Assembly: GCA_958415665.1 (NCBI GenBank)
Contig: CATYZK010000019.1
Coordinates: forward strand, 1-35,420
DNA: 35,420 bases
Direction of reading: 5' to 3'
Origin: an uncultured Collinsella sp.
Lineage (GTDB): Bacteria; Actinomycetota; Coriobacteriia; Coriobacteriales; Coriobacteriaceae
The translations under genes and the position numbers were made by a program. The first letter of the stretch is position 1. Each line of letters opens with the position of its first letter. Positions 15,836 to 25,321 of the stretch are shown here, one piece after another. Below the pieces are notes generated by a model, which saw only the letters and a list, made by a program, of their open reading frames with translations, was not told where the DNA came from and ran no database searches.

Positions 15836-16054
15836 CTACTCTGCAGACGAAGATCCACCATCAACGATTGCTTGCTCGGACTCAGGAATCCCATCGGCAC
15901 CCGTGCTCTGTTCTTGCTCCACCTCTTCGCTGATTGCGGAGGCGGGGGTCGAGCCCTTCGCGCCCACGATGTAGGCAGCTCCAAACCCTAACGCAATGGC
16001 AATCAAGGTCAAAATCACGTAGACAGGCCAATGGCGCTTAATATACGAAAACAC
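15836..16054 (-). CDS. Small single-pass membrane protein
   Basis: A 72-residue protein with a short basic N-terminus (MFSYIKRHW), one membrane helix at about 10-31 and an acidic, Glu/Ser-rich tail probably outside the cell. The GTG start has AAGGAG five bases upstream. It follows the long M28-like gene by 21 bases on the same strand and ends at a shared terminator, so the two are one unit. I do not recognise a family. A partner or anchor role for the M28-like protein is possible but only suggested by position. Confidence 0.8.
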   Translation of the reverse strand: MFSYIKRHWPVYVILTLIAIALGFGAAYIVGAKGSTPASAISEEVEQEQSTGADGIPESEQAIVDGGSSSAE

Positions 16055-16075
16055 GTTGACTCCTTAGAGCTCCGT

Positions 16076-19000
16076 CTACGAACGGCGGATAACCTCGGTC
16101 ACGACCTCGGATACCGTGGCAATGTTCGTCGGATTGACATTGTGGGGCAGGTCGTCCTCGGTACGAGCGCAAGCCAGACGTGTGCCGTCCACGCCGGCGA
16201 TGGTGAGGGCTCGGCGGCTCGCCTCGAGCGCGGCATAGGCATCGGTCTTGGCATAGGGCATCTCGAGCGCGCCACAATCGACATGGAACGACTTGCACAC
16301 CTTGCTGACCAGATTCATGATGCGGCGATCGCCCTTGAGCAGCTGCTGTTCGCCCTCAACCGTCACCACCGAAAGCCTACCGGCGCCGACGGATTCAAGA
16401 TTGATGAAGAAGACGCCGCGGAGCTTATCGCGATGCGAAGCCAAGAAGGCCTTCATGCCGGCGCCATCACAATCCGAGGCGCCCGTTGCCACAAACCAGA
16501 TATCGTGACCGAGCAGCTCATCATCGCCCATAGAGGCGACAGCCGAGAGCATATCTTCGGAAGAAGCTCCGTCGGAAGACGTAGCGCCGCCCTTCCAGCC
16601 ATCGTTATCGTCCTCGAAATTATCCCACGAACCGATGCCTCGACCGGACTTCTTGGCATCGTAATCGTCTTCGACGCCCAGCCAATCACTCATGCTGTCC
16701 TGTTCGTTTTTCTTTTTACGACCGAACAGGCCGCCCAGGCCGCGCTTGCGAGACTTGGGTGCCGCCGGGGCGGGAGCCGAAATGGTCTCGATCGGCTGAG
16801 CGCCCGACGCAACGGGCATAGGAGGCGCAACGGGTGCCGATGTGGGCTCGGGACCCTGAGCGGTAGCAAAGGGGTCGTTGACCTGTGCAGAGGGGTCGGG
16901 AAGGTCGAACAGCGACGTGCGAGACGCAACGTTTGCCTGCTTCATCGACGGCAGCGACGGATCGGGGACCGAAGCCAGTGGAGACGAGGAAGGTGCGGGC
17001 GACGGAGCCGACGCCGGATCGGGAACATTCATCTGCTGACGCGGTGATGCCTGGGAGGAAATCTGGGCCATAAGGGAATCGACCGTTTCGTCCTGGGTGG
17101 GAGCAGCATCGACAACCGTGGCACCGGAACCACTCGGGGCCGGCATGGTGAAAATCTGCGTGGAGTAAGGCCTCGACTCATCTGTCTCGGGAGTCTCGGA
17201 AACCGCAGGCACTTCCTCCTGCTCGACCTCGGTCGAATCATCTTGCTCGGCTGCCGCGTATTGCTCTTCGTCAGGGTTGGCCTCGACGGCCTCATCCTCG
17301 GCGGCATCTTGGATTTCGGCAGCATCAATAGGCTCGTCATCGTCTGCCGCGTCGCCCTGCTCATCGGAAACAGGAAGGGGCTCGGCAATCGCGGTGCCTT
17401 GCTTTTCAAACGTTATCGTGGAATCGAACTGCGCGGCATCAAACGACATGGTGCTATCGACGTGCTGCTGAGCCTCGAAAGACGTCGTCGCCTCAACAAC
17501 ATCCGCGGACGCCGGTTGCTGGGACTCAAAGGACGTTGTAGCTTCGGCAGCGTCGACGGGCACGGACTGCATAGTCTCGTTCTGCTCGAACTCCTGCGCC
17601 GCGCGCTCGCGTGCCGCCTCGGCTGCCTGCTGTTGAGCGATAGCCTCCTGCTCGGCAGCCTCGCGTGCGGCAGCGCGCTTCTCCTCGAAATCGTCGACAA
17701 ATTTCTTGCCCTTTGCAAGCGCACCCTTAAAGAAGTTGGAAGCGCTGGCGCCAATCGAAGAGAACGCGGATGCAATATCGGCATGGGGCGTTGCCGCGGG
17801 AATCTCGGCCGAGAAATCAGTATCGCTCTCGTAAGACACGCGCCTCGGCTGTTCAACGTAATCGTCGTCAGACTCGTCCGCAACGTCTTGCGCCGGCGCG
17901 GCGGGAGCCAAAATGTCCAGTCCTGCCGCGGGATCGATCGCGGACACCGCCTCGGGCTCGGCAACGGCAGCGGTAACCGCGGCAGACTCATCATCCACGG
18001 TGACAACAGGCGCAGGCTCGGGCTCAAACGTCGGCTCCTCGCCCTCCTCGTAATCGAGCGTACAGGACTCGGGAAGCATCCCGAGTGCACGAATGGCATC
18101 CGAACCAAAGCGGATGTTGCCGGCGGCATTGCGATAGAGCTTAGGCTCAGGCTCGCTGGGCGCGACCACAACAGGCTCTTCCGCCGGCTCGACAGCGGGG
18201 GCCTCGGCAGCGGGCTCTTCGACTTGGGCAGCCTGGTCCTGAGCCTCGGGCACGATGGCGCCAATCAGCGTCTCGTCGGCAGACGCACCCTCAAAGCCAT
18301 CGATCTGCTCGTCGAAAGCCTCGCCCTGTTCGGATTCGAACTGAGCATCGGGAGCGATCGGCTGGCCGAACTCGTCCTCCTCGTAGGCAGGCTCCTCATA
18401 CTCGATGGTGTTGCCATAGTCGTTTTGCTGCTGGGCCGCGGCATATTCCGCCGCCGCACGTGCCATCTCCTCGGCGCGACGTTTCTGCTCCCCAAAATAG
18501 GTGTCGAACGGAACATCGTCGGGAAACTCGTTTTCGCCCTGGAAGGGAGCAACGTTGTCCATAACGCCGAGCATAGCGGCGACAGAAGACTTGTTGCACA
18601 CCGCGCCGGACGTATAGGGAAGAATGTAGCGGTTAGAAATGATGTTTGCCGCGTTGGCGAGCGCAACGAGGGAAGCGAGGATCGCGACAATCCACAGCAG
18701 AACCTTGAGCGCGCCGGGGAGCGGCAGGATACGCAAGATGGCAACGGCAGCAGGGGCAACCGTGGCAACGGGCAACAGCTTGGCGATGAGCGCACGATAA
18801 GAAGCATAGGGCTCGCGGGCGAGCAGCTCAGCACGGGGAGAGTCGTAGTGTGCGACAACGACCACCGGGCGGTTGCGCGGAGACGCGAGCGGGCCCGAGG
18901 CCTTGTGGTAGGCGATGACATTTTGGCTCACGCCCGTCTTGCCCAGGCGCGAAACCACGGGGTGGCCCGTGCGTTCGAGCACGTAAAGAACGGCGTTGGC

Positions 19001-19261
19001 AATGGCCAGCAAGGTGCCGACCAAGCCGATGCCGCCGCCGATGCCCATCAGTAGGGCGCCGGCAAACGCAAGAATACCGGTAACGGCAAATGCCAACCTA
19101 CTGGGCGCCGGGGCATTGAACTCCTGAACCTCGGGATCAAAGCCGTGGCTGCGGAAGATCTGAGCGATATCCTCGGCTGCCAAGCGCTCTTCTTCGCTGC
19201 ATGCCGGCGTAATGCCGGTGTTCTGCAGCAGGTGGTTAATATAGTTCTGGGTGTTCGCCAT
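16076..19261 (-). CDS. M28-peptidase-like membrane protein with huge insert
   Basis: A 1061-residue protein. The first 240 residues resemble the front half of an M28 zinc aminopeptidase (GFDPEVQEFNAP; VVVVAHYDSPRAE with His138) but contain two pairs of membrane helices, about 55-95 and 160-205. Residues about 241-917 are an acidic Ala/Glu/Pro/Ser-rich, probably disordered insert with repeated TSFEx(Q)Q-like motifs. Residues 918-1061 resume the M28 fold (IWFVATGASDCDG, FFINLESVGAG with Glu956, DLPHNVNPTNI with His1040). The metal-bridging Asp expected in GANDNASG is replaced (AVCNKSS, Cys222), and the usual catalytic Glu-Glu after ATGA is Ser-Asp (929-930). So activity is doubtful or changed. 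The ATG at 19261 has GGAG five bases upstream. It is co-transcribed with a small membrane protein. Confidence 0.85.
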   Translation of the reverse strand: MANTQNYINHLLQNTGITPACSEEERLAAEDIAQIFRSHGFDPEVQEFNAPAPSRLAFAVTGILAFAGALLMGIGGGIGLVGTLLAIANAVLYVLERTGHPVVSRLGKTGVSQNVIAYHKASGPLASPRNRPVVVVAHYDSPRAELLAREPYASYRALIAKLLPVATVAPAAVAILRILPLPGALKVLLWIVAILASLVALANAANIISNRYILPYTSGAVCNKSSVAAMLGVMDNVAPFQGENEFPDDVPFDTYFGEQKRRAEEMARAAAEYAAAQQQNDYGNTIEYEEPAYEEDEFGQPIAPDAQFESEQGEAFDEQIDGFEGASADETLIGAIVPEAQDQAAQVEEPAAEAPAVEPAEEPVVVAPSEPEPKLYRNAAGNIRFGSDAIRALGMLPESCTLDYEEGEEPTFEPEPAPVVTVDDESAAVTAAVAEPEAVSAIDPAAGLDILAPAAPAQDVADESDDDYVEQPRRVSYESDTDFSAEIPAATPHADIASAFSSIGASASNFFKGALAKGKKFVDDFEEKRAAAREAAEQEAIAQQQAAEAARERAAQEFEQNETMQSVPVDAAEATTSFESQQPASADVVEATTSFEAQQHVDSTMSFDAAQFDSTITFEKQGTAIAEPLPVSDEQGDAADDDEPIDAAEIQDAAEDEAVEANPDEEQYAAAEQDDSTEVEQEEVPAVSETPETDESRPYSTQIFTMPAPSGSGATVVDAAPTQDETVDSLMAQISSQASPRQQMNVPDPASAPSPAPSSSPLASVPDPSLPSMKQANVASRTSLFDLPDPSAQVNDPFATAQGPEPTSAPVAPPMPVASGAQPIETISAPAPAAPKSRKRGLGGLFGRKKKNEQDSMSDWLGVEDDYDAKKSGRGIGSWDNFEDDNDGWKGGATSSDGASSEDMLSAVASMGDDELLGHDIWFVATGASDCDGAGMKAFLASHRDKLRGVFFINLESVGAGRLSVVTVEGEQQLLKGDRRIMNLVSKVCKSFHVDCGALEMPYAKTDAYAALEASRRALTIAGVDGTRLACARTEDDLPHNVNPTNIATVSEVVTEVIRRS

Positions 19262-19459
19262 GTGCGCTCCACATCCATAATCCGACAAATAGGCCCAATG
19301 CATGCACATTAGAACCGTATATAGTCGAAAGTATACCCCGAGCGAGCGCAAACGACCGAATTCGGGACATCTTAACGCCCCGAGCGGACAAGGATATAGC
19401 CTAATCTCCATATCGGACTAAAATCATGGCAGCAAACCATCTTCTCATGCGAGGACTCT

Positions 19460-20482
19460 ATGACGGCAAGCGACGCGACCGCGACAATTAAAAAGGGGAA
19501 TTCGGAGCCCAGTTTCGATAAAACGGCTCAGCGCATCCTCAATCTTTTCTTTGTGCTCAACAGCTCCCCCGAACCGCTGACGACCGAGCAGATCGTCTTG
19601 GATTCTGACCTGGGATATGGCTCGGGCAACATCGACTCGGATAAGCGCAAGTTTCGGCGCGATCGTGACAAACTGCTCGAGCGTGGCATCTTAATCAAGG
19701 AGGTTCGCCCCGCCGGTGCGCAGGAGACCGAGGAAAGCTCGTGGACAATCGACCGCGAGCACACGTTTGCAGTAGGTGGCCTCATCACCGCAGACGACGC
19801 CGACATCCTACTCAACGCCATCGACCAGACGCTAGCGGCCGGCTCTTCCACCTTTGCCGCGCCGCTTACCGATATTCGCTCCAAAATTGCCTACCTCACC
19901 GGCAGGACGACGGCGCACGAGGCGACAATCAGCCGCTCTCCCACCGTCGATGCGGTATGGAGCGCCTTTGCCGAGCGATGCGCGCTGCGATTTTTATATC
20001 AGAACGGACGCGGTGAGCAAAAAGAGCGTACCGTCTGCGTCTACGGCATGTTCGAGCGCGAGGGCGTGGCGTACTTCTGCGGCCTCGACAATGCCACCGA
20101 CGACATCAGGACATTCCGCTGCGACCGTATCGTTCGCGCTTGGCGTCCTTCGAAGGCCTACACCATCCCTGTGGACTTCAACCTCAACGACTACCTGTTC
20201 TTTGAATTCGATTTTGCCGACCGACCGCCCGTTGCAGCTACGTTCTCATTCGCCCCTCAGACGCAGATCGATATGATCAACGGTCTCACGCGCGGGCGAG
20301 GTAAGCTCGCACACACCGATGCGGGATGGATCTGGACCGTTGACGTGCGCGACCTTGAAGCCGCCGCTTCATTTTGCATGGCCCACGCCATGGACGGCAT
20401 GAGGCCCATGGCCCCCAAATCGCTCAAACAGGCGTGGAACCACCTCATCGAAAGGACGGTGCACGAGCATGCCCGTGCGTAA
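19460..20482 (+). CDS. WYL-domain transcriptional regulator, first of pair
   Basis: A 340-residue cytoplasmic regulator. An N-terminal winged-helix segment (about 20-90) contains LTTEQIVLDSDLGYG and KRKFRRDRDKLLERGILI, typical of DeoR-like WYL regulators. A central WYL domain (about 165-240) has ALRFLYQNGRGEQKERTV and FRCDRIVRAW; the name-giving motif is degenerate (AYFCG). A C-terminal extension follows. GAGGA lies upstream of the ATG. It overlaps the next WYL gene by 14 bases. Tandem WYL pairs in actinobacteria include PafB-PafC, which control DNA-damage genes and are nucleic-acid responsive. Whether this pair is orthologous is not shown by the sequence. Confidence 0.9.
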   Translation: MTASDATATIKKGNSEPSFDKTAQRILNLFFVLNSSPEPLTTEQIVLDSDLGYGSGNIDSDKRKFRRDRDKLLERGILIKEVRPAGAQETEESSWTIDREHTFAVGGLITADDADILLNAIDQTLAAGSSTFAAPLTDIRSKIAYLTGRTTAHEATISRSPTVDAVWSAFAERCALRFLYQNGRGEQKERTVCVYGMFEREGVAYFCGLDNATDDIRTFRCDRIVRAWRPSKAYTIPVDFNLNDYLFFEFDFADRPPVAATFSFAPQTQIDMINGLTRGRGKLAHTDAGWIWTVDVRDLEAAASFCMAHAMDGMRPMAPKSLKQAWNHLIERTVHEHARA

Positions 20483-21386
20483 ACTCACCAGCGAGCAGAG
20501 GCTCTCGCGCGCCATCGACATCATGGAGGCCCTCTACGCCGCCGGCGAGAGCGGCATGACTCGAAACGAGATTTGCAGTCGCTTTGACATCACGGGGGTG
20601 TCGCTCGACGAGATTCTCGAGATCGTCTCGACGCTCGCGGACCGAGAATCGGGCGCACGCATCATCTGCGAATGCCACGACGAGCGTGTGGTCCTCACCG
20701 GTGACGCCGGGCGCGTGCTACCGCTGCGCCTGAGTGCCGCCGAGGGCGCTGTGCTCAACCACGAACTTGAATCGTTGGGGATTGAGCCCCAGGCGGCGGC
20801 TCGGATTCGATCTGCTCTTCTACCCGAAGAGCTCGGCTATAACCAGCGCGTCTTTGACACCGTCAACCGTGGGTCGCACTGGCAGCAGCTGAGCTGCGCC
20901 ATTCAAGACGGCGTTCGCTGCCGCATCTCGTATCGTTCGATGGACGATGCGCGGCCACGCGAGCGTCTGGTCGACCCCTTGCGCATTATGGCAAACGGCG
21001 ACCAAACATACCTGATTGCCTGGGACATCGCGATCGATGAGCAGCGCACCTATCGCATGGATAAAATCGAGGGACTCGCCTTGACGGAAGACTCCGTCGT
21101 GCCTCACGCACCGGACGTCGCATCCCTCCACGATTCCCTTGCCCGGACGCAGCGTAGCGCAAAGCTCTTGATGCCATTCGATATGGCGGAGCATCTGGAC
21201 TGGGCCGGCATCACCCTCATCGAGCGCAGCGGGGCAGACATGGCAACGGTAACCGTGCATTACGGCTCCGAGCGTTGGCTACTGAGCCAGATAATCGCAG
21301 CGGGCGGAGCCATCCGCATCTTGGATGACCCCACCCTGTCGAAGCGTCTATGCGATATGGCGAAGACCTTAGCCTGCCCGCTCTAG
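20469..21386 (+). CDS. WYL-domain transcriptional regulator, second of pair
   Basis: A 305-residue regulator of the same family as its neighbour. A helix-turn-helix at about 12-65 (IDIMEALYAAGESGMTRNEI) is followed by a WYL domain at about 135-200. That domain has VRCRISYRSMDDARPRERLV, then QTYLIAWDIAIDEQRTYRMD, where TYLIAW matches the WYLxxW-like core and RTYRMDKI the usual ending. It starts inside the end of the first WYL gene, so the two are translationally coupled and may act as a heterodimer, as PafBC does. Its stop codon lies in the same CTAG as the stop of the convergent exonuclease-helicase gene. Confidence 0.9.
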   Translation: MPVRKLTSEQRLSRAIDIMEALYAAGESGMTRNEICSRFDITGVSLDEILEIVSTLADRESGARIICECHDERVVLTGDAGRVLPLRLSAAEGAVLNHELESLGIEPQAAARIRSALLPEELGYNQRVFDTVNRGSHWQQLSCAIQDGVRCRISYRSMDDARPRERLVDPLRIMANGDQTYLIAWDIAIDEQRTYRMDKIEGLALTEDSVVPHAPDVASLHDSLARTQRSAKLLMPFDMAEHLDWAGITLIERSGADMATVTVHYGSERWLLSQIIAAGGAIRILDDPTLSKRLCDMAKTLACPL

Positions 21387-24277
21387 CGGCGCCGTTCGTG
21401 CGCCTGGCGCCACAACTGCAGATAGTGACCGATCTGCGCCGATTCAATTCGCTGATAGGAACTCGTGGGCAGCGAAGTTAAAAACTTCTTGCCATAGCCC
21501 TTCGTCACCAGGCGCGGGTCGGCCAAGATGAGCACGCCGCAATCGGTCGACGAGCGAATGAGGCGGCCGGCGGCTTGTTTGACCTCGAGCACGGCCTCGG
21601 GCAGCGAATAGCGCGCCCAAGCGCGATCTTCGCGCAAATTACGCTCGCACGAGAGCGGGTCCGTGGGGCTCGAGAACGGCAGCTTGGGGATGATAACGCA
21701 GCGCAGCGTCTCGCCGCTGGCATCAAACCCCTCCCAGAAGGCCTTAAGCGCAAAAAGCGACGAGGTTGGCTCGTTGATAAACCGGTCGCGTAGGCGACGA
21801 GGAGATGAGTTGCGCTGCTGGCAGTTGAGCTCCAGACCCGCACGGGCCATCTTGGGCTCAACGCGGGCGTACAGGTCTTCCATGTCGCGCCGATTGGTGA
21901 ACAACGTGAGCACCGATCCGCCCATGGCAAGATGGGCGTCGACCAGCACGCGCTCGAGCGCCGTAAGATAGCTCTCACGATCGCGCGGATCGGGGATATC
22001 GCCCGCAACGACTACAGCCATGTTCGAATCGAAGTCGTAGCTCGAGTCCAAGTGCAGCGATGAGGATGTTGAAGCACCAATGCGATCGAGGCCGACCGCA
22101 TGGTTAAAGTGTTCAAAGCTTTTGGACACCGTCATGGTCGCCGAGGCAAAGATAGCCGTGTGAACCTCGGGCAGCCACTCGGTTGCCAAGGCCTCGCCAA
22201 TGTCGATGCGCTCTGCGGTCATTGACTCTCCGCCGGCACGCAACCTGCGATTGACCTGCAGCGAATACACGTAGTGTTCATCGGTACCATCAATGATGAG
22301 TTTGAGGTTCTCGGCCAGCTCGTGCAGGCGGCGCGAGATATCACCCAGGTCGACAACAACCTCTGGCTTGTCGGCGGCGACGGCTTGCACCAGCGCGTCG
22401 ACGCTCTTGTCAGCTTGTTCCAATGCGTCGATGGCAGCGTAGGCCGACTGTAAGAAATCATGCCAGTCGTCAGATTCGCGCAGCTCGGGGCCAATCCATA
22501 GATTGGCATTGTCATAACCCCCACGGGCACGGCGGCCGAGCTCGCGAACGCCATCGAACACGTCGGCGATCGCCATGCTCGCGCGCGCAACCGTCGACGT
22601 CGCCTTGGCAGTAAGGCCCAGATAGAGCGTAGAGCCCTCGGAGGTTGCCAAATCACGGGAAACCTGGCTTAGCGCGCCGGTGCTCGAGCCACCCAGGCGC
22701 TCAAACAGAACGCGTGATTCGTCCGCCGACACCACGCGCGCCCACTGGCGGCGGGCCTCGCGCTCGATGGAATGGGCCTCATCGACTACCCAATGGCGAA
22801 TCGGAGGCAAAATCCTGCCCTCGGCAGCGACATTGCGGAACAACAGCGAGTGGTTGGTGACCACCACGTCGGCATGTGCCGCGCGGCGACGAGCACCGTG
22901 AACCAGGCATTTGTCGGGGAAGAACGGGCACAGGCGACGGGCACACTCGCGCGAGGCCGTCGTAAAGTCGGGACGGTTGACGCTGCGCCAGCGAATGCCA
23001 AGCGAGTCGAGGTCGCCGTCTGCCGACTGGCACACGTACGCCATAATGACCGCGACTGCCGTAAGCGTGTCGGCAGGATCGCGCTTGGTGGTGATCTCGA
23101 CCTGGCCGCGGCTCATGCGCTCGAGCTTGCGTAGGCACGGATAGTGGTCATACCCCTTCAGTGCGCAAAACGAAAGACCGTCAGGCAACTGCTCGGCAAG
23201 TTTTGGCAGCTCATGGTACATAAGTTGGTCGGCAAGATTATTCGATTTAGTCGCGATACCAACCGTAATGTTATTGCGGCGCGCGGCCTCGGCAAAAGGC
23301 ACCAGATAGGCCATCGACTTACCGACGCCCGTACCCGCCTCGATTACGCGATGCGTGCCCGTAACGAGGGCATCGCGTACCTCGAGCGCCATCGCGATCT
23401 GCTCATCACGCGGCTCGTACGTGGGATACATGCGATTGACCAGGCCGCCCGGGGCATAATCCGCCTCGATCTCTTCGCGACTCGGCATCTTGAGCACCGG
23501 CAATTCATCGGCATCCACGCGATCCTCAGCGCGGTCGGCCTTGAGAACGTCAGCACGAGCGGCGCTGAGAGAGAAGATAGAACCAGGGTTCTGCCCTGCC
23601 AAGAATGAGAAGATAGGACGATAGGACCAAGGCACGTCCGGATGCATGTCGGCTAGGCGCGCCATGAGGCCCTGGGGCAAGTCGGTGAGCGCCACGAGCA
23701 ACACGCGCCATACGCCACACAGGGCGTCGACGTCGGCATTGGCACGGTGTGATACCGAGTCACAGCCAAACAGATCGGCCATAAAAGACAGCTTGTGCGA
23801 GGCCAGGCGTGGAAGCGCGATGCGCGACAGCGCCAGCGAATCGATCCAAATATCGCTCACGTTGACGCCGCCTTTGACCGACTCGATAAACGAGCGGTCG
23901 AACGTGGCGTTATGTGCGATCACCGGGCAACCACCGACAAAATCGGCGAGAGCGGCGACGGCTTCAACGGCCGACGGGGCATCTGCCACATCGGCATTTG
24001 TAATGCTCGTGAGCTCGGTAATCTCGGCGGGAATCAGCTGCTTGGGATGCACGAAGGTATCGAAGCGGTCGACGATCTCGCGGCCCGAAAGACGGGCCGC
24101 CGAGATCTCGATCAGCTCGTTGTCCTGCACCGAAAGACCTGTGGTCTCGGTATCGAGGACAATCACATCTTCCTCGATAAGGCCGAAGGTCTGCGTTTTG
24201 GCGCGTTCGGCAAGCGTGGCATAGGAGTCGATGACAAACTGCGGCGTTCCTGACGAAACCGCGTCCTCGATTAGCAT
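21383..24277 (-). CDS. DnaQ-like exonuclease fused to DinG-type helicase
   Basis: A 964-residue fusion. The N-terminal 3'-5' exonuclease domain (about 35-200, DEDDh type) has DTETTG and HRANADVDA. The DinG/XPD-like superfamily 2 helicase follows. Its Walker A is GTGVGKSMAYLVPF. Iron-sulphur cysteines are in KGYDHYPC and CARRLCPFFPDKC. The DEAH box is VVDEAHSIE, and the C-terminal motif VI region is QAAGRLIRSSTDCG. It is thought to unwind damaged or structured DNA. All key motifs are present. It overlaps the end of ddl by seven bases, so it is translated from the ddl message. The 3' end abuts the WYL pair with no terminator between them. Confidence 0.95.
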   Translation of the reverse strand: MLIEDAVSSGTPQFVIDSYATLAERAKTQTFGLIEEDVIVLDTETTGLSVQDNELIEISAARLSGREIVDRFDTFVHPKQLIPAEITELTSITNADVADAPSAVEAVAALADFVGGCPVIAHNATFDRSFIESVKGGVNVSDIWIDSLALSRIALPRLASHKLSFMADLFGCDSVSHRANADVDALCGVWRVLLVALTDLPQGLMARLADMHPDVPWSYRPIFSFLAGQNPGSIFSLSAARADVLKADRAEDRVDADELPVLKMPSREEIEADYAPGGLVNRMYPTYEPRDEQIAMALEVRDALVTGTHRVIEAGTGVGKSMAYLVPFAEAARRNNITVGIATKSNNLADQLMYHELPKLAEQLPDGLSFCALKGYDHYPCLRKLERMSRGQVEITTKRDPADTLTAVAVIMAYVCQSADGDLDSLGIRWRSVNRPDFTTASRECARRLCPFFPDKCLVHGARRRAAHADVVVTNHSLLFRNVAAEGRILPPIRHWVVDEAHSIEREARRQWARVVSADESRVLFERLGGSSTGALSQVSRDLATSEGSTLYLGLTAKATSTVARASMAIADVFDGVRELGRRARGGYDNANLWIGPELRESDDWHDFLQSAYAAIDALEQADKSVDALVQAVAADKPEVVVDLGDISRRLHELAENLKLIIDGTDEHYVYSLQVNRRLRAGGESMTAERIDIGEALATEWLPEVHTAIFASATMTVSKSFEHFNHAVGLDRIGASTSSSLHLDSSYDFDSNMAVVVAGDIPDPRDRESYLTALERVLVDAHLAMGGSVLTLFTNRRDMEDLYARVEPKMARAGLELNCQQRNSSPRRLRDRFINEPTSSLFALKAFWEGFDASGETLRCVIIPKLPFSSPTDPLSCERNLREDRAWARYSLPEAVLEVKQAAGRLIRSSTDCGVLILADPRLVTKGYGKKFLTSLPTSSYQRIESAQIGHYLQLWRQAHERRR

Positions 24278-25236
24278 GCAATGCCCGCTCGACGAAGGCC
24301 CATACGGATCAGGCTGTCACAGACCTGCGGGAACGTCATGTCGTCGGTGTGGCGGATCTCATCCGGATACAGCGACGTATCGGTCATGCCGGGAATGGTA
24401 TTGGTCTCGAGGATAACGGGGCCGTCCTCACTCACAATAAAGTCGCTGCGCGAGATACCCAGGCAACCGAGGGCCTTGTGAGCGGCGCAGGCAAGCTCCT
24501 GAGCGCGAGCGTAATTCTCGGGCGAAATCTGCGCCGGAATGCGATGGATGTCCGTAGGGTCGACATATTTCACGTCCAGATCGTAGAACTCGCAGTCCTC
24601 GGGCTTACGAATCTCGACAATCGGCAGGGCGCGCACGTCATCTTCGCCGTATACGCCGACGGTGATCTCGGTACCCTCGATGCACTTCTCGACCAGCACT
24701 TTGTCGCCGTACCCAAACGCCTTGGCGATTGCCGCGGGCAGCTCGGAGGGCTCATGGACCAGGGAAATTCCATAGCTGGAACCGTTGACGGCCGGCTTCA
24801 CAAAGCATCGCTCGCCACAAACGTCGACGATATGATCGATATCGACTTCATCGCCCACCTCGAGCGCGAGGCCGGGGGCAATGGGAATGCCCGCCTTGGC
24901 GTACAGGAGCTTAGAGACCTCCTTGTCGGCACCGCAGGCGCTGGCAAGCACGCCCGAGGCCGTGTAGGGGATACCCAGGGTCTCCATGGCGCCCTGCATG
25001 GCGCCATCCTCGCCGCCGGCACCGTGCATGGCGATAAACGCCACGTCAAAGCCGCCGGTCGCCATGGTTACCATAAAATCATCGGCAGCCGTGTCGAGCA
25101 GCTCCACCGAAGTGTAGCCGGCCTCCTTCAAGGCAGCCACGACGTTCTTTCCCGAATTGAGCGAGATCTCGCGCTCAGCGGAATGACCGCCCGCCAAGAC
25201 CGCTACGTGCATGTTCTCTAGGCTTTTACCCGGCAT
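24271..25236 (-). CDS. ddl: D-alanine--D-alanine ligase
   Basis: A 321-residue ATP-grasp enzyme that makes the D-Ala-D-Ala dipeptide for peptidoglycan. Visible motifs are VAVLAGGHSAEREISL (N-terminal domain), AMHGAGGEDGAMQGAMETLG, KPAVNGSSYGISLV (ATP grasp), and the metal/substrate loop VILETNTIPGMTDTSLYPD. Length is normal. The chosen ATG at 25236 has GGAG seven bases upstream; an internal ATG (MHVAVLAGG) would also fit the family. The binding-pocket Tyr region (TASGVLASACGADKE) looks like the D-Ala-D-Ala, not the D-lactate, type, which is an inference. It shares a divergent 85-base intergenic region with rlmN. Confidence 0.95.
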   Translation of the reverse strand: MPGKSLENMHVAVLAGGHSAEREISLNSGKNVVAALKEAGYTSVELLDTAADDFMVTMATGGFDVAFIAMHGAGGEDGAMQGAMETLGIPYTASGVLASACGADKEVSKLLYAKAGIPIAPGLALEVGDEVDIDHIVDVCGERCFVKPAVNGSSYGISLVHEPSELPAAIAKAFGYGDKVLVEKCIEGTEITVGVYGEDDVRALPIVEIRKPEDCEFYDLDVKYVDPTDIHRIPAQISPENYARAQELACAAHKALGCLGISRSDFIVSEDGPVILETNTIPGMTDTSLYPDEIRHTDDMTFPQVCDSLIRMGLRRAGIAC

Positions 25237-25321
25237 GGGCAGACTCCTCCTCTATAATTTCTGCAGCTGATACCATATTGTAGCGATACCCTCTACGTTT
25301 CCCCAAAATCGAAAGGCTTCC

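Noticed and set aside
17243..19054. 603-codon open frame on the plus strand
   Set aside because: It is antisense to the low-complexity insert of the M28-like gene and is itself a low-complexity Arg/Gly/Leu-rich shadow.
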